In this document: in pieces, positions 51,001 to 54,029 of the stretch
Numbering within the stretch: position 1 is the first letter of the stretch
Layout of the letters: every line of letters starts with the position of its first letter
DNA from: Kuschelorhynchus macadamiae
Lineage: Eukaryota > Arthropoda > Insecta > Coleoptera > Curculionidae
DNA length: 64,000 nucleotides
NCBI GenBank assembly: GCA_030620095.1
Contig: JAUTXW010004707.1
Location: 496,001-560,000, forward strand
Reading direction: 5' to 3'
Position numbers and translations under genes: made by a program
The notes under the pieces: generated by a model
The model's database searches: none
Told to the model about the DNA's origin: nothing
What the model saw: the letters and a program-made list of their open reading frames with translations, nothing else

Positions 51001-52306
51001 GCGCATAGGTAAAAAATGGTAAAATATTGGTATGAACTAATATAGTGAAAAAAATGGCGCCCGATAAAAATGTTTGGAAAGACAGTAGATATGTGTTACT
51101 AAATGCCTATGTGTGGAACTAGATTGAGTCACTTTCACTATTTCTAAAAAAAAAGGAAATGAGGGAAGTTCCGGAAATTTACCAACTTTTTAGTTTTTTT
51201 TTCGAGGATGAAATCAAATAAAGTCTCCAAGTAATTTGGGAATTTCTGTATTATTTCCAAGAAATTGTAGTTGTTTTAGAAAAAAACTTTCTTTTATCGA
51301 AATATTAAATAAAGATTTCTTTATATTGTATGATTTTTTTGTGTAGTTTTCAGTTATAGACGGTATTTACAGTGGTCCTAAAATCAACATCAAATTTGGT
51401 TTCTTAAACATAACATCCTGTATATTATATGTCTATCAAATGGGTCTCTTCTTGCTAATTATAATATATCAGTTCTGATACCTTTAAAGACACCCGTAGA
51501 AATTTGACTAAACCGTGCCTGTGTTAGAGAAAAACCAGAGTGGATGTTGATTTCAAAAAAAATCAAACATCCTGTAAATTACACTAAAAAAACTGATTAA
51601 TAAGTAAAATTTGGAAAACTTATGTATTTAACTTTTTTGATATTTATAGAAATATGAAAGCTGGGGGGATGCCTTTATAATAAAAAACTCTGTACTACTA
51701 AACTCAATATAGCAGTGCGATTCGTTCTCCGTTGTTCATAGATTGAGTTTTGGAGGAAGATCATAGCGGATAGTTTGTTAAGAAGTACATCATATCAGAC
51801 TTACATGAAGGCTTTAAATGGGTCACAATCTGCGATTTGCCATAAAATTTATTCGATTTGCTTCAAATAAACGTTACAAAGAGCTTGCCTGTCATATATC
51901 AATTTATAAATTTTAAGGCATTTCAAAACCCAGAATAGGTGCCATACCTGTCATTGCATTAAATACTACTAAATTAAGAGTATTTTTGATTTGATTTTAA
52001 ATTGAAACAAGAAATTCTATTGGTTTTATTTATAGTAGTCGATAATTTGTTTTACTTACCTAAATTAGCAAAACACTTTTCTATGCAGTGCTTCTCATTG
52101 TCGAATCTGTTCTTGTCATTGCCCCCACATCCTCCCCATATAAAAGTGATACACTGTTTGCTATCATGGTCAAACGCCCATTTAAAGATATTTTTGTTAC
52201 AAGGTCCTTTTTCAGGACTTCCTGGACATGGTTTTATAGGACTTGGTTCTGGTTTGGCGACCACCATTGAGGCTAGGAATATGAAGGTTGTGATGTAGCG
52301 TATCAT
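2543..52306 (-). CDS. axo: Axotactin-like secreted neurexin-family protein (17 exons seen, 3' end outside window)
   Basis: Seventeen exons on the minus strand join with consistent phases and GT-AG borders into about 1049 residues without a stop. Approximate domain order: signal peptide 1-17, Kunitz 27-78, laminin-G 100-290, EGF 305-350, laminin-G 355-530, laminin-G 545-705, EGF 710-748, fibrinogen-like region of the neurexin IV/Caspr type 750-945, start of laminin-G from 955. There is no transmembrane segment in the part seen. Neurexin IV and Caspr proteins begin with a discoidin domain. The Kunitz start instead fits axotactin, the secreted Drosophila glial protein that acts on axonal excitability, so the name is inferred from domain order. 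The reading frame is intact although introns of up to 10.8 kb are packed with transposons, so the gene looks functional. The last exons lie left of position 1, and an upstream 5'UTR exon is likely because a splice acceptor touches the ATG. Confidence 0.82.
2699..3903 (+). mobile_element. Penelope-like element 1 (internally deleted), with inverted terminal repeats
   Basis: The left end (2701-2795) and the right end (3843-3903) are inverted copies of one repeat that also forms the palindrome at 61253-61457. Between them is a plus-strand reverse transcriptase in pieces. 3107-3469 carries KADKGNKVV and LPKIHKPGKSLRPIVSA, the early PLE motifs. 3496-3795 carries QLEGTAMGNYLSPFFANLF and then the catalytic box as VDDIF. 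The segment between the two frames is missing and no GIY-YIG domain is present. The right terminal repeat contains CTGATGA and half of stem II of a hammerhead core, with a deletion of about 25 bases that removes the rest. The copy is non-autonomous. Confidence 0.82.
3107..3795 (+). pseudogene. PLE reverse transcriptase fragment
   Basis: Two open pieces (3107-3469 and 3496-3795) belong to one Penelope-type reverse transcriptase. The first covers the thumb-proximal N-terminal motifs and the IGSPTYSISKWL segment. The second has the primer-grip-like AMGNYLSPFFANLF segment and KDVDDIF, where families usually have RYVDD. The segment normally lying between, with the first catalytic Asp (ISFDV), is absent, so it cannot be active. 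Confidence 0.78.
4103..4276 (-). CDS. axo: Axotactin-like exon 16: start of laminin-G 4
   Basis: Acceptor TTCCAG, donor GTAAGT, phase 1 on both sides. It encodes the opening of a laminin-G domain (SQSYIEVPGW, LAFSFRTTGEKAILLYQ), residues 948-1006. A LINE fragment begins within about 45 bases of its acceptor. Confidence 0.85.
4320..4915 (+). mobile_element. LINE fragment (reverse transcriptase C-terminus)
   Basis: The frame at 4340-4570 reads LFADDTSSIVADRDMSDL and later STNFLGVN, the catalytic FADD box and the downstream LGV motif of non-LTR retrotransposons. Beyond the stop the frames continue into ERILRNMFGL and similar thumb and post-RT segments to about 4915. It is 5' truncated, lies sense on the plus strand, and sits beside the acceptor of axotactin exon 16. 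Confidence 0.72.
5360..5368. repeat. MULE target-site duplication, left copy
   Basis: GACCGGGAT directly precedes the left TIR and is repeated exactly at 10036-10044 after the right TIR. Confidence 0.88.
5369..5400 (+). repeat. MULE left terminal inverted repeat
   Basis: 32 bases, inverted at 10004-10035 with two mismatches. Confidence 0.88.
6293..6365 (+). repeat. tRNA-derived SINE head (pol III promoter-like)
   Basis: TGGCTCAGTGGT matches a pol III A box, and GGTTCAGTCC about 50 bases later matches a B box with one base lacking. Between them ATTCGAC and CGGAC could form a poor anticodon arm. Acceptor arms do not pair, so this is a SINE head rather than a tRNA gene. It lies inside the MULE. 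Confidence 0.5.
6571..6604. repeat. Perfect 13-bp hairpin
   Basis: AAATTACTTTACG (6571-6583) is inverted at 6592-6604 around an 8-base loop. Related GTGTGTAAAG words occur inverted at 6391-6400 and about 6470-6480, so 6390-6680 may be a small nested inverted-repeat element. Confidence 0.6.
7270..9512 (+). pseudogene. MULE transposase with zinc-binding N-terminus and SWIM finger (broken)
   Basis: A probable exon starts after TTTTACAG at about 7272. It encodes a C/H-rich N-terminus (YHCHFNT, ECPAKL), then after a frameshift near 7490 LTHNHTVESAAAL. The DDE core follows: LFVDVTSNCD with Asp 178 of the 7456 frame, ITDDDMIERR with Asp 240, then LLCIFHVLKAVW. TNNFIE carries the likely catalytic Glu. 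CSCPIGENGKICKHQ (near 8800-8845) is a SWIM finger (CxC...CxH). A lysine-rich tail (9300-9470) looks like a nuclear signal. TGA codons at 8269 and about 8407 replace expected Trp codons, a frameshift lies near 8470, and TAG at 9120 interrupts the frame. This copy cannot make an active enzyme. Confidence 0.78.
10004..10035 (-). repeat. MULE right terminal inverted repeat
   Basis: Inverted partner of 5369-5400. Confidence 0.88.
10036..10044. repeat. MULE target-site duplication, right copy
   Basis: Exact copy of the nine bases at 5360-5368. Undamaged duplication suggests a fairly young insertion. Confidence 0.88.
10045..12610. other. Intronic stretch with a possible small inverted-repeat element
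   Basis: No exon or ORF with recognisable similarity was found. At 11015-11120 an imperfect inverted repeat pairs TTCTTAAACAGA with its partner near 11108-11120. GGCAATGACG (about 10942) and GTCATTGCCGC (11159) lie outside it in inverted orientation, so 10935-11170 may be a MITE-like insertion. The rest is AT-rich unique-looking sequence. Confidence 0.4.
12622..12873 (+). pseudogene. Transposase N-terminal fragment, inverted duplicate
   Basis: The frame reads KKCTRKNPKAKDLSYNAKMD and IYDLYTSKTNI, close to the N-terminal region of the minus-strand transposase at 12927-13709 (RKKPKTEDL, IYDLYTSKTNI). It ends after about 65 residues. Confidence 0.7.
12927..13709 (-). pseudogene. IS630/Tc1-like transposase, C-terminus missing
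   Basis: The 260-residue frame has HTH-proximal sequence, then VVFLDETLIFSNGSGSKSW with the first catalytic Asp, and SLIILDNASYHS with the second. It breaks off before the segment that carries the catalytic Glu in the copy at 40360-41702. The true N-terminus lies upstream in another frame (13709-13830, reading ANIQETVAKALGIGVRTVQK, a helix-turn-helix), separated by a frameshift in a run of A. The product would be inactive. Confidence 0.75.
13870..15100. other. Intronic stretch, nothing recognised
   Basis: I saw no exon, RNA gene or defined repeat boundary. A short duplication occurs at 14041-14078 (AAAAAGTTTGTCGTTGATA twice in tandem). Confidence 0.4.
15101..15205 (-). CDS. axo: Axotactin-like exon 15: linker before laminin-G 4
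   Basis: It encodes GDSLGITEMYFLQQPNLPED and then the LGPLECVET motif that precedes the third laminin-G domain in Caspr proteins. Phase 1 on both sides, residues 913-948. The following intron is the longest in the window (10.8 kb) and carries the Mutator-like element. Confidence 0.83.
15560..16980 (-). mobile_element. LINE fragment, minus strand
   Basis: Minus-strand frames give, in order, TKSKNKNAAGLDRMPIKML (16657-16953), matching the early RT motif of Jockey/CR1-type LINEs, and VPPGSVLDPILCLLYINDL (16387-16572), the primer-grip region. Further downstream on the same strand the C-terminal segments appear in broken frames (about 15640-16150). The poly-G tract near 16674 interrupts the frame. 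The copy is degenerate and 5' truncated. Confidence 0.72.
17279..17496. repeat. Short inverted-repeat element (MITE candidate)
   Basis: AGTAATAGAGACGCTC (17279-17294) is perfectly inverted at 17481-17496, bounding about 218 bp. No coding capacity or clear target duplication was seen. Confidence 0.5.
17500..19060. other. Intronic stretch before the GH1 exon
   Basis: I looked for further beta-glucosidase exons on the plus strand (the Glu motifs NEP and ENG) and found none. No other feature was recognised. Confidence 0.4.
19061..19185 (+). pseudogene. Isolated last exon of a GH1 beta-glucosidase (myrosinase/lactase-like)
   Basis: After the acceptor CTTTTCTTTTAG the exon encodes ERFGITYLDFED, then NRTRTPKASYEWYKNVV, and a stop at 19183. 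This is the C-terminal signature of insect family-1 glycoside hydrolases, in which the last exon typically begins at ERFG. AATAAA occurs at about 19301. The exon lies antisense in the axotactin intron between exons 14 and 15. None of the upstream exons with the two catalytic Glu residues was found within the preceding 4 kb, so it is most likely an orphan fragment of a duplicated gene. It could still be the end of a nested gene whose other exons I missed. Confidence 0.66.
19725..19837 (-). CDS. axo: Axotactin-like exon 14: Cys-rich end of fibrinogen-like region
   Basis: It encodes RGTCPCSIGRKC and then WCNCDDVADDKWNTDDGYY, which corresponds to the CxC and CNCD segments of Caspr proteins. The phase fits exon 13 exactly. 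It leaves in phase 1 at GTAATT. It covers residues 875-913. Confidence 0.85.
20690..22140 (-). mobile_element. LINE (Jockey-type) fragment, minus strand
   Basis: Read on the minus strand, three open pieces follow each other. 22079-21888 has NSYRPISLLPVLGKITEKII and LLPDFQFGFRN. 21760-21455 has RAGVPQGSHLSSLLFTVFI and YLFADDTALM with the catalytic Asp pair. 21471-20860 has the thumb and C-terminal segments (LGVIFDRDRRW, IRPILIYASPTW). Frameshifts near 21850 and 21465 interrupt the ORF, and the endonuclease half is gone. It lies in the axotactin intron between exons 13 and 14 in the same orientation as the gene. Confidence 0.85.
22583..22756 (-). CDS. axo: Axotactin-like exon 13: fibrinogen-like region, second part
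   Basis: It encodes the segment IKYREFNAEMLQELV and CSQYIKYDCFKAPL, matching the conserved cysteine pair of the Caspr fibrinogen-like module. It enters and leaves in phase 2. It joins directly to exon 14 at 19837, across a 2.7 kb intron that holds a LINE. Confidence 0.85.
22902..23070 (-). CDS. axo: Axotactin-like exon 12: fibrinogen-like region, first part
   Basis: It encodes VYLIDIDGNGRFPPAHVRCE, then TKTIVEHN, which is the pattern of the fibrinogen-like module between EGF and laminin-G in neurexin IV and Caspr. Phase 1 entry, phase 2 exit, residues 761-817. Confidence 0.84.
23191..23351 (-). CDS. axo: Axotactin-like exon 11: EGF 2
   Basis: The acceptor is the ATTAG at 23352-23353 and not the TTGTAG nearer the exon. 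Only the first keeps phase, giving CRFVDACQRPNTCEHRGKC across the junction. That cysteine spacing is the EGF of neurexin-like proteins. It covers residues 707-761 and leaves in phase 1. Confidence 0.86.
23352..25934. other. Intron between exons 10 and 11
   Basis: AT-rich sequence without a recognisable gene. From about 24500 to 25860 short GACTTAAGT-like words recur in both orientations, suggesting an old decayed repeat. I could not define its borders. Confidence 0.4.
25935..26033 (-). CDS. axo: Axotactin-like exon 10: end of laminin-G 3
   Basis: A 99-base exon that encodes GCMRDIEVNGVSLEPR, the standard C-terminal laminin-G cysteine motif, ending in LDDC. It enters and leaves in phase 2. 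It covers residues 674-707. Confidence 0.85.
26508..26812 (-). CDS. axo: Axotactin-like exon 9: laminin-G 3 core
   Basis: Phase 0 entry after GCTTTTAG and phase 2 exit at GTAATT. It encodes residues 573-674, including TGLYWEVRLVNDEVRFEL and GKWHFLNVTYIDG, the central strands of a laminin-G fold. Confidence 0.86.
26813..29120. other. Intron between exons 8 and 9, right-hand repeats
   Basis: No coding exon was recognised. 27985-28100 and 28580-28625 resemble parts of the dispersed repeat family seen at 50690-51200 and 54030-55640: the ending GAAAGTTCTGGGTAAA then ACCGACTTTTTTAA is shared. An AATAAT microsatellite lies at 28829-28860. Confidence 0.45.
29130..30020 (-). mobile_element. LINE fragment (RT C-terminal part), minus strand
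   Basis: The frames 30015-29767 and 29731-29135 encode the region after the catalytic box. LNLNPFKSFVLLFGN matches the conserved N..KS segment, LDSHLRFSPHISYILKK the LGV/L-D-x-x-F thumb motif, and LCDSLILLHFNHCDQIYGP the standard C-terminal LINE motif. The RT catalytic motifs are missing, so this is a 5'-truncated copy. It has no clear poly-A or terminal simple repeat at 29130, but A-rich sequence follows. Confidence 0.8.
30271..30311. repeat. TA microsatellite
   Basis: Uninterrupted TA dinucleotide run of about 41 bases. Confidence 0.98.
30800..32813. mobile_element. Fold-back element, about 2 kb, with arms of about 0.9 kb
   Basis: The left half (30800 to about 31730) and right half (about 31860 to 32813) are inverted copies. 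The ends pair TGTACAAGGTGGTCCAATA with TATTGGACCACCCTGTACA. Many internal blocks pair as well: GTGGTGGGGG (about 31082) with CCCCACCAC (32532), TCCAGGTGCGC (31291) with GCGGACCTGGA (32248), GCAAAAAGATTA (31605) with TAATCTTTTTGCC (31947), and CAAATATATTTAAAATTACT (31683) with its partner (31877). Identity looks like 70-80% by eye. There is no coding capacity. No target-site duplication is certain. It lies 145 bp into the intron after exon 8, within the axotactin transcription unit. Confidence 0.85.
32959..33224 (-). CDS. axo: Axotactin-like exon 8: end of laminin-G 2, start of laminin-G 3
   Basis: It enters in phase 1 and leaves in phase 0 at GTGAGT. It encodes residues 484-572. The FVGSLKYVFYNDISIIYEL segment closes laminin-G 2, and the ITFPFSAS to SLSLSFHFK segment opens laminin-G 3. 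A 2 kb fold-back element begins 145 bases past its donor in the following intron. Confidence 0.83.
33450..33640. repeat. Dispersed repeat ends (ATAAGATATTCAC)
   Basis: CTGTATAAGATATTCACGAT occurs here and a close copy follows at about 33563. A third copy is at 36930-36950 and a weaker one at 49443. The copies at 33563 and 36930 share a following segment (CGCATTGTCACC or TGTCATCGCAT, then CAAATTT..AGT). They look like ends of one transposon family. Confidence 0.6.
34200..35250. mobile_element. Penelope-like element 2, with internal inversion
   Basis: On the minus strand, 35160-34915 and 34802-34542 carry the N-terminal PLE region (PPVKNSLPTIIANIESS, TKVFVREACRNQI) and LPKIHKPGKSMRPIVS, continuing to an ILISFDVSSLF motif near 34450 that holds the first catalytic Asp. 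The segment that should follow (LALEYLKKLLEFNNLKKEI to QFNNKYYKQLEGT) is present directly beyond but on the plus strand (34208-34440), so the two halves meet back to back near 34440. The C-terminal half of the RT and the GIY-YIG domain are missing. Confidence 0.8.
35260..37200. other. Intron between exons 7 and 8, right part
   Basis: AT-rich sequence without recognisable exon or ORF. The only repeat I recognise is the ATAAGATATTCAC-type end at 36930-37010. Confidence 0.45.
37203..37454 (-). CDS. axo: Axotactin-like exon 7: laminin-G 2 core
   Basis: Only 78 bases of intron separate it from exon 6. Phase 1 on both sides, length 252. It encodes residues 400-484, with laminin-G features LHEWNNLTIFHQ and YIDPEIYIGG and several N-glycosylation sequons. 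Confidence 0.86.
37533..37679 (-). CDS. axo: Axotactin-like exon 6: start of laminin-G 2
   Basis: Phase 1 on both sides, donor GTGAGG. It encodes residues 351-400, with the laminin-G strand pattern VTRFSLMFKTRFDDSALLYA. Confidence 0.86.
38040..39594 (-). mobile_element. LINE fragment, minus strand, heavily decayed
   Basis: The frame 39594-39235 encodes LSECKSGIKITWEIIKQTT and ADQFTNYFSNIGEDLANKI, the linker before the reverse transcriptase of Jockey/CR1-like LINEs. Downstream on the same strand, broken frames give LSDTQFGFRSG near 39090 (RT motif QFGFR) and GIPQGPVD near 38810. Stops and frameshifts are frequent down to about 38040. Confidence 0.72.
39732..39783. repeat. TA microsatellite
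   Basis: Alternating AT run of about 52 bases. Confidence 0.98.
40158..40187 (+). repeat. IS630-like copy 3 left TIR
   Basis: Thirty bases, perfectly inverted at 42321-42350. Confidence 0.93.
40360..41702 (+). pseudogene. IS630/Tc1-like DDE transposase, one frameshift
   Basis: ATG at 40360 starts MPRRYNQQSQ. A helix-turn-helix region spans roughly residues 20-70 and a second DNA-binding region 80-150. The catalytic motifs are VFIDETWIF (Asp 181), IVMDNASYHS (Asp 271) and, after a one-base frameshift near 41275, HCQFNAIEMVWSECKRKY with the catalytic Glu at 41418. About 82 residues separate the second Asp from the Glu, far more than the 34-41 of typical Tc1/mariner enzymes, as in a known insect group of IS630-like transposases with a long insertion here. 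The C-terminus is a Ser/Asp/Glu tail (DEDSSDDEEFSSDSED). Apart from the frameshift all parts are present, about 447 residues. Confidence 0.85.
42321..42350 (-). repeat. IS630-like copy 3 right TIR
   Basis: Perfect inverted partner of 40158-40187. Confidence 0.93.
42607..42891 (-). CDS. axo: Axotactin-like exon 5: end of laminin-G 1 and EGF 1
   Basis: The exon encodes the laminin-G end motif (SFVGCIKDVVL) and then an EGF module with six cysteines, from CKNKC to CDCFGTKYEGEYC. It covers residues 256-351. It enters in phase 1 and leaves in phase 1 at a GTAAGT donor. The 4.3 kb intron before it carries a PLE, a hairpin and an orphan mobile-element ORF. Confidence 0.88.
43531..43702. repeat. Hairpin, arms of about 80 bp
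   Basis: 43531-43608 and 43620-43702 pair as an imperfect inverted repeat around an 11-base loop. The stretch AAAGACATAGTAAAACACAT is exactly inverted in the right arm. It lies in the intron upstream of exon 5 and could be a MITE or a PLE terminal palindrome. Confidence 0.78.
43895..44177 (+). pseudogene. C-terminal fragment of a dispersed mobile-element ORF
   Basis: The frame (ATG 43956) reads SLRLYFLYSHLEFLPDNLGA, then GEKCDQQIAQMKKHY, and LADYCWTLKHE. This is the recurrent C-terminal block of an arthropod repeat-encoded protein whose function I do not know. It is often found as an orphan. Upstream bases 43895-43955 continue the match in the same frame (ELIQSFKTLGCN). No catalytic domain is visible. 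Confidence 0.55.
44180..45610. other. Intronic stretch with microsatellite
   Basis: Apart from the TA run at 45034-45089 I see no gene or defined repeat. Confidence 0.45.
45034..45089. repeat. TA microsatellite
   Basis: Alternating TA run of about 56 bases. Confidence 0.98.
45648..46513 (+). pseudogene. PLE protein C-terminus: RT thumb region and GIY-YIG domain
   Basis: The first frame (45648-46298) carries the post-RT segment (FEVYRKTSSTDNDIQYASNF) and then the GIY-YIG start SGVYVLNCGECSKTYVGQTG with RKISIRV. In Penelope-like elements this endonuclease nicks the target for reverse transcription. A frameshift near 46268 moves the rest to another frame (46270-46513: FANHLLESGYDFSISD, VLYECPKEKKRDLLEKMEI), ending in FEPTLIFNNLM. 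The Tyr and Arg of the catalytic core are present, but the frameshift and missing RT make the copy dead. Confidence 0.8.
46584..46648 (+). repeat. tRNA-like pol III segment in the PLE tail
   Basis: GGGTTCGATCCC (46633-46644) is a perfect B box, and TAGTCCAGTGGTTTG (46587 on) resembles an A box at the normal distance. GGCCTCCCACTCAGGC could be an anticodon arm. Acceptor stems do not match, so it is a SINE head or a tRNA-derived tail rather than a tRNA gene. Confidence 0.55.
47209..47344 (-). CDS. axo: Axotactin-like exon 4: laminin-G 1 continued
   Basis: Phase 0 entry after TTTTGTAG and phase 1 exit at GTAAAT. It encodes residues 211-256, ending in the strand TSVILIGG that precedes the last laminin-G segment. 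Confidence 0.82.
48214..48433 (-). CDS. axo: Axotactin-like exon 3: core of laminin-G 1
   Basis: The exon follows exon 2 in phase and ends in phase 0 at GTGAGT. It encodes the typical laminin-G core: ISFQFRTRLPHGLLVYHN early and LNNDQWHTVT at its end. It covers residues 137-210. Confidence 0.88.
49657..49824. repeat. Inverted repeat enclosing a hammerhead-like core
   Basis: 46-bp arms (49657-49702 and 49779-49824) are inverted with three mismatches. The loop between them contains CTGAAGATGCTTCGA, then TCGAAGGCAAAACGTC, which resembles the PLE hammerhead core with a damaged GAAA segment. It is probably a terminal piece of another PLE family. It lies in the intron between exons 2 and 3. Confidence 0.6.
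50299..50461 (-). CDS. axo: Axotactin-like exon 2: start of laminin-G 1
   Basis: Acceptor TTTTGTAG and donor GTAAGT bound this exon. It enters in phase 1 from exon 1 and leaves in phase 2. It encodes residues 83-137 with the N-terminal strands of a laminin-G fold (GPTLTFQETG and FIQIDGD). Confidence 0.82.
50690..51200. repeat. Single copy of the AAAATGGC repeat family
   Basis: It shares AAAAAACTACTTAT, AAAATGGCGCCCGATAAAAA, GTGTTACTAAATG and the closing GGAAGTTCCGG with the tandem array at 54030-55640. It is thus a dispersed member of the same family, within the intron between exons 1 and 2. Confidence 0.6.
52060..52306 (-). CDS. axo: Axotactin-like exon 1: signal peptide and Kunitz domain
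   Basis: The ATG at 52306 opens a hydrophobic signal peptide (residues 1-17, ending SMVVA). A Kunitz/BPTI domain follows with all six cysteines (27, 36, 52, 60, 74, 78) and the WGGCGGN core. The P1 position after Cys36 is Asn rather than the Lys or Arg of trypsin inhibitors, so trypsin inhibition is doubtful. The exon ends in phase 1 at a GTAAGT donor. A pyrimidine-rich stretch ending in CAG lies directly before the ATG, which suggests an upstream non-coding exon joined at the start codon. The short upstream tract shows no other ATG in this frame. Confidence 0.85.
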
Positions 52307-52309
52307 CTG

Positions 52310-52880
52310 AAAATAAAAAAGTTGTTTCTATATATGCATTTTTTATCGTCAATTGTTTATTGGTTTGGAAGAAATCATATAAGTTCAATTTGTTCTTTTT
52401 TTTTAAATCAAGCTTATTTGGCGAGAAACTGAAGTCAATTAATCTAGAAATCCTATTCTGTTATCTAGGCGGGACTGGCTCAGGAGCTAGCTTTTGCCCG
52501 CGACCTAGTACGCCTAGGTGATGAGGTAATATAAAGTAAATTTATTTACAAATGTAATTCTAATGTTATTTTATACTCCTCTTTAATGACATATCTATTA
52601 AGCAACCGCGGGCACCCAATGGGCGGCAAAACCCTACGCAACGATTTCTTAGAAATATTATTGGTACCTAGACAAATTACTTTAATGTGGGTAAATCCAT
52701 ACTTTTTGCTTGCTATCACGTTTATATAATGCGACACGGATACGATTCCGTACGTTGCATATTGTGGGGTTAAATATTAAATTAATTTGGAATCGAGTTT
52801 TTGTCTAAACGCAGTTTCTATTGTCTATTCCTATTCTACTCCTTGTGTATTGGGACTAACTGAATATGTGAAGACGGCAA
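52310..52880. other. Upstream flank of axotactin-like exon 1
   Basis: It should hold the promoter or an intron before a 5'UTR exon. I see no convincing TATA box, initiator or first exon. GC-rich islets occur around 52470-52515 and 52600-52640. Confidence 0.35.
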
Positions 52881-53450
52881 GAAAAAGAAAATGCCTTTCT
52901 CTAAGGAAAAAATGAAATAATCGAGGAAAGTTCAAAAAACTGCCCTAACTACCAGACAATTTAAAGTGGGCAAGATTACTATGATACTTCAGAATAAAGC
53001 AAAAGCTAGAAATTTGCTTCAAGAAGGTGGCAACGGCGAACAAAAACATAAACTTCCTAAAACCGAAGGACTGGCAGTGGATTAAGTTGTGGTTTGTAAC
53101 CAATTCTGTAGGCCGCGAAACGAACATTTGCTAATATCCGGGCCTATAATTCAAGCAAAGGGCACCACTACGCATTGTCTAGAAACTGATAATTTCAAGG
53201 CGTCTAATGGATGGTTGGAAAGATTCCGTCGTCAGCATGATATAAGTTTCAAGAAAATATGTGGTGAATCTGCTGATGTCAATATCGAAGACGTAACTTC
53301 TTGGAAAAAAAAAGAGATGCCCCAAGAGACATGTTCCAAGCAGAAGAGATAGGCCCGCATGATCGTGTATTGCCAAAGAAAACGTATACACTAAAAGATG
53401 ACAAGTGTGCTGGAAAAAAATAGCAAAACAACGTACCTGTTCTGCAAATA
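52880..53450 (+). pseudogene. Pogo/Tigger-like transposase, DNA-binding half
   Basis: Frames before 53089 give KCLSLREKIEIIEES (helix-turn-helix opening of CENP-B/pogo proteins). 53089-53352 encodes NEHLLISGPIIQAKG and FKASNGWLERFRRQHDISFK, the HTH-CENPB domain. The DDE catalytic domain does not follow: after 53450 only short frames are visible. Several stops disrupt the N-terminal part. Confidence 0.75.
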
Positions 53451-53499
53451 TGGAAGGTTATCGTGTATTGCTGTAAGAATCCTCAATGCTTTAATTGTC

Positions 53500-53585
53500 T
53501 TTTTTAAAAATCAGATTGCGTTTTGGTTAGTCCTGGTTAGGACTTTTTCTTGGATTTAATGGAAACTATACTAAAACAAGGAGCC
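53500..53585 (+). repeat. 86-bp direct repeat, copy 1
   Basis: Identical to 53926-54011, 426 bp downstream. Confidence 0.92.
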
Positions 53586-53925
53586 TTAGAAAAGCTGGAT
53601 TTCTGTGTAATATTGATATTGAATTTTTTGGTTTTTAACTTAAAACAATTTTCATCCATTGATAGCGATTTACCAGCAGAAAGTGCAGAATTGACTATTA
53701 AAGACTGTACAGACGAGATTCAATAAACGGATGAAACAAAGCCCGACTCTGAAACTGAGGACCAGAAATCTGAAATTGTTCTGGTGTCAAATATATCAAG
53801 TCTATCTGAAGCTTGCGCAATTATATTTAAAATTATAAATATACCTAAATTGATCAATAAATAAACAAAGTAACCAACATTTGATTACCTGAAGGTGGTC
53901 ATTATTAAGAGGTTTTACTGTATTG

Positions 53926-54011
53926 TTTTTTAAAAATCAGATTGCGTTTTGGTTAGTCCTGGTTAGGACTTTTTCTTGGATTTAATGGAAACTATACTAA
54001 AACAAGGAGCC
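53926..54011 (+). repeat. 86-bp direct repeat, copy 2
   Basis: Exact copy of 53500-53585. Just beyond, both continue into GAATTTTTTGGTTTTTAACT, but about 33 bases lie between in copy 1 only. This indicates a tandem duplication followed by a deletion in copy 2. Confidence 0.92.
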
Positions 54012-54029
54012 AGAATTTTTTGGTTTTTA

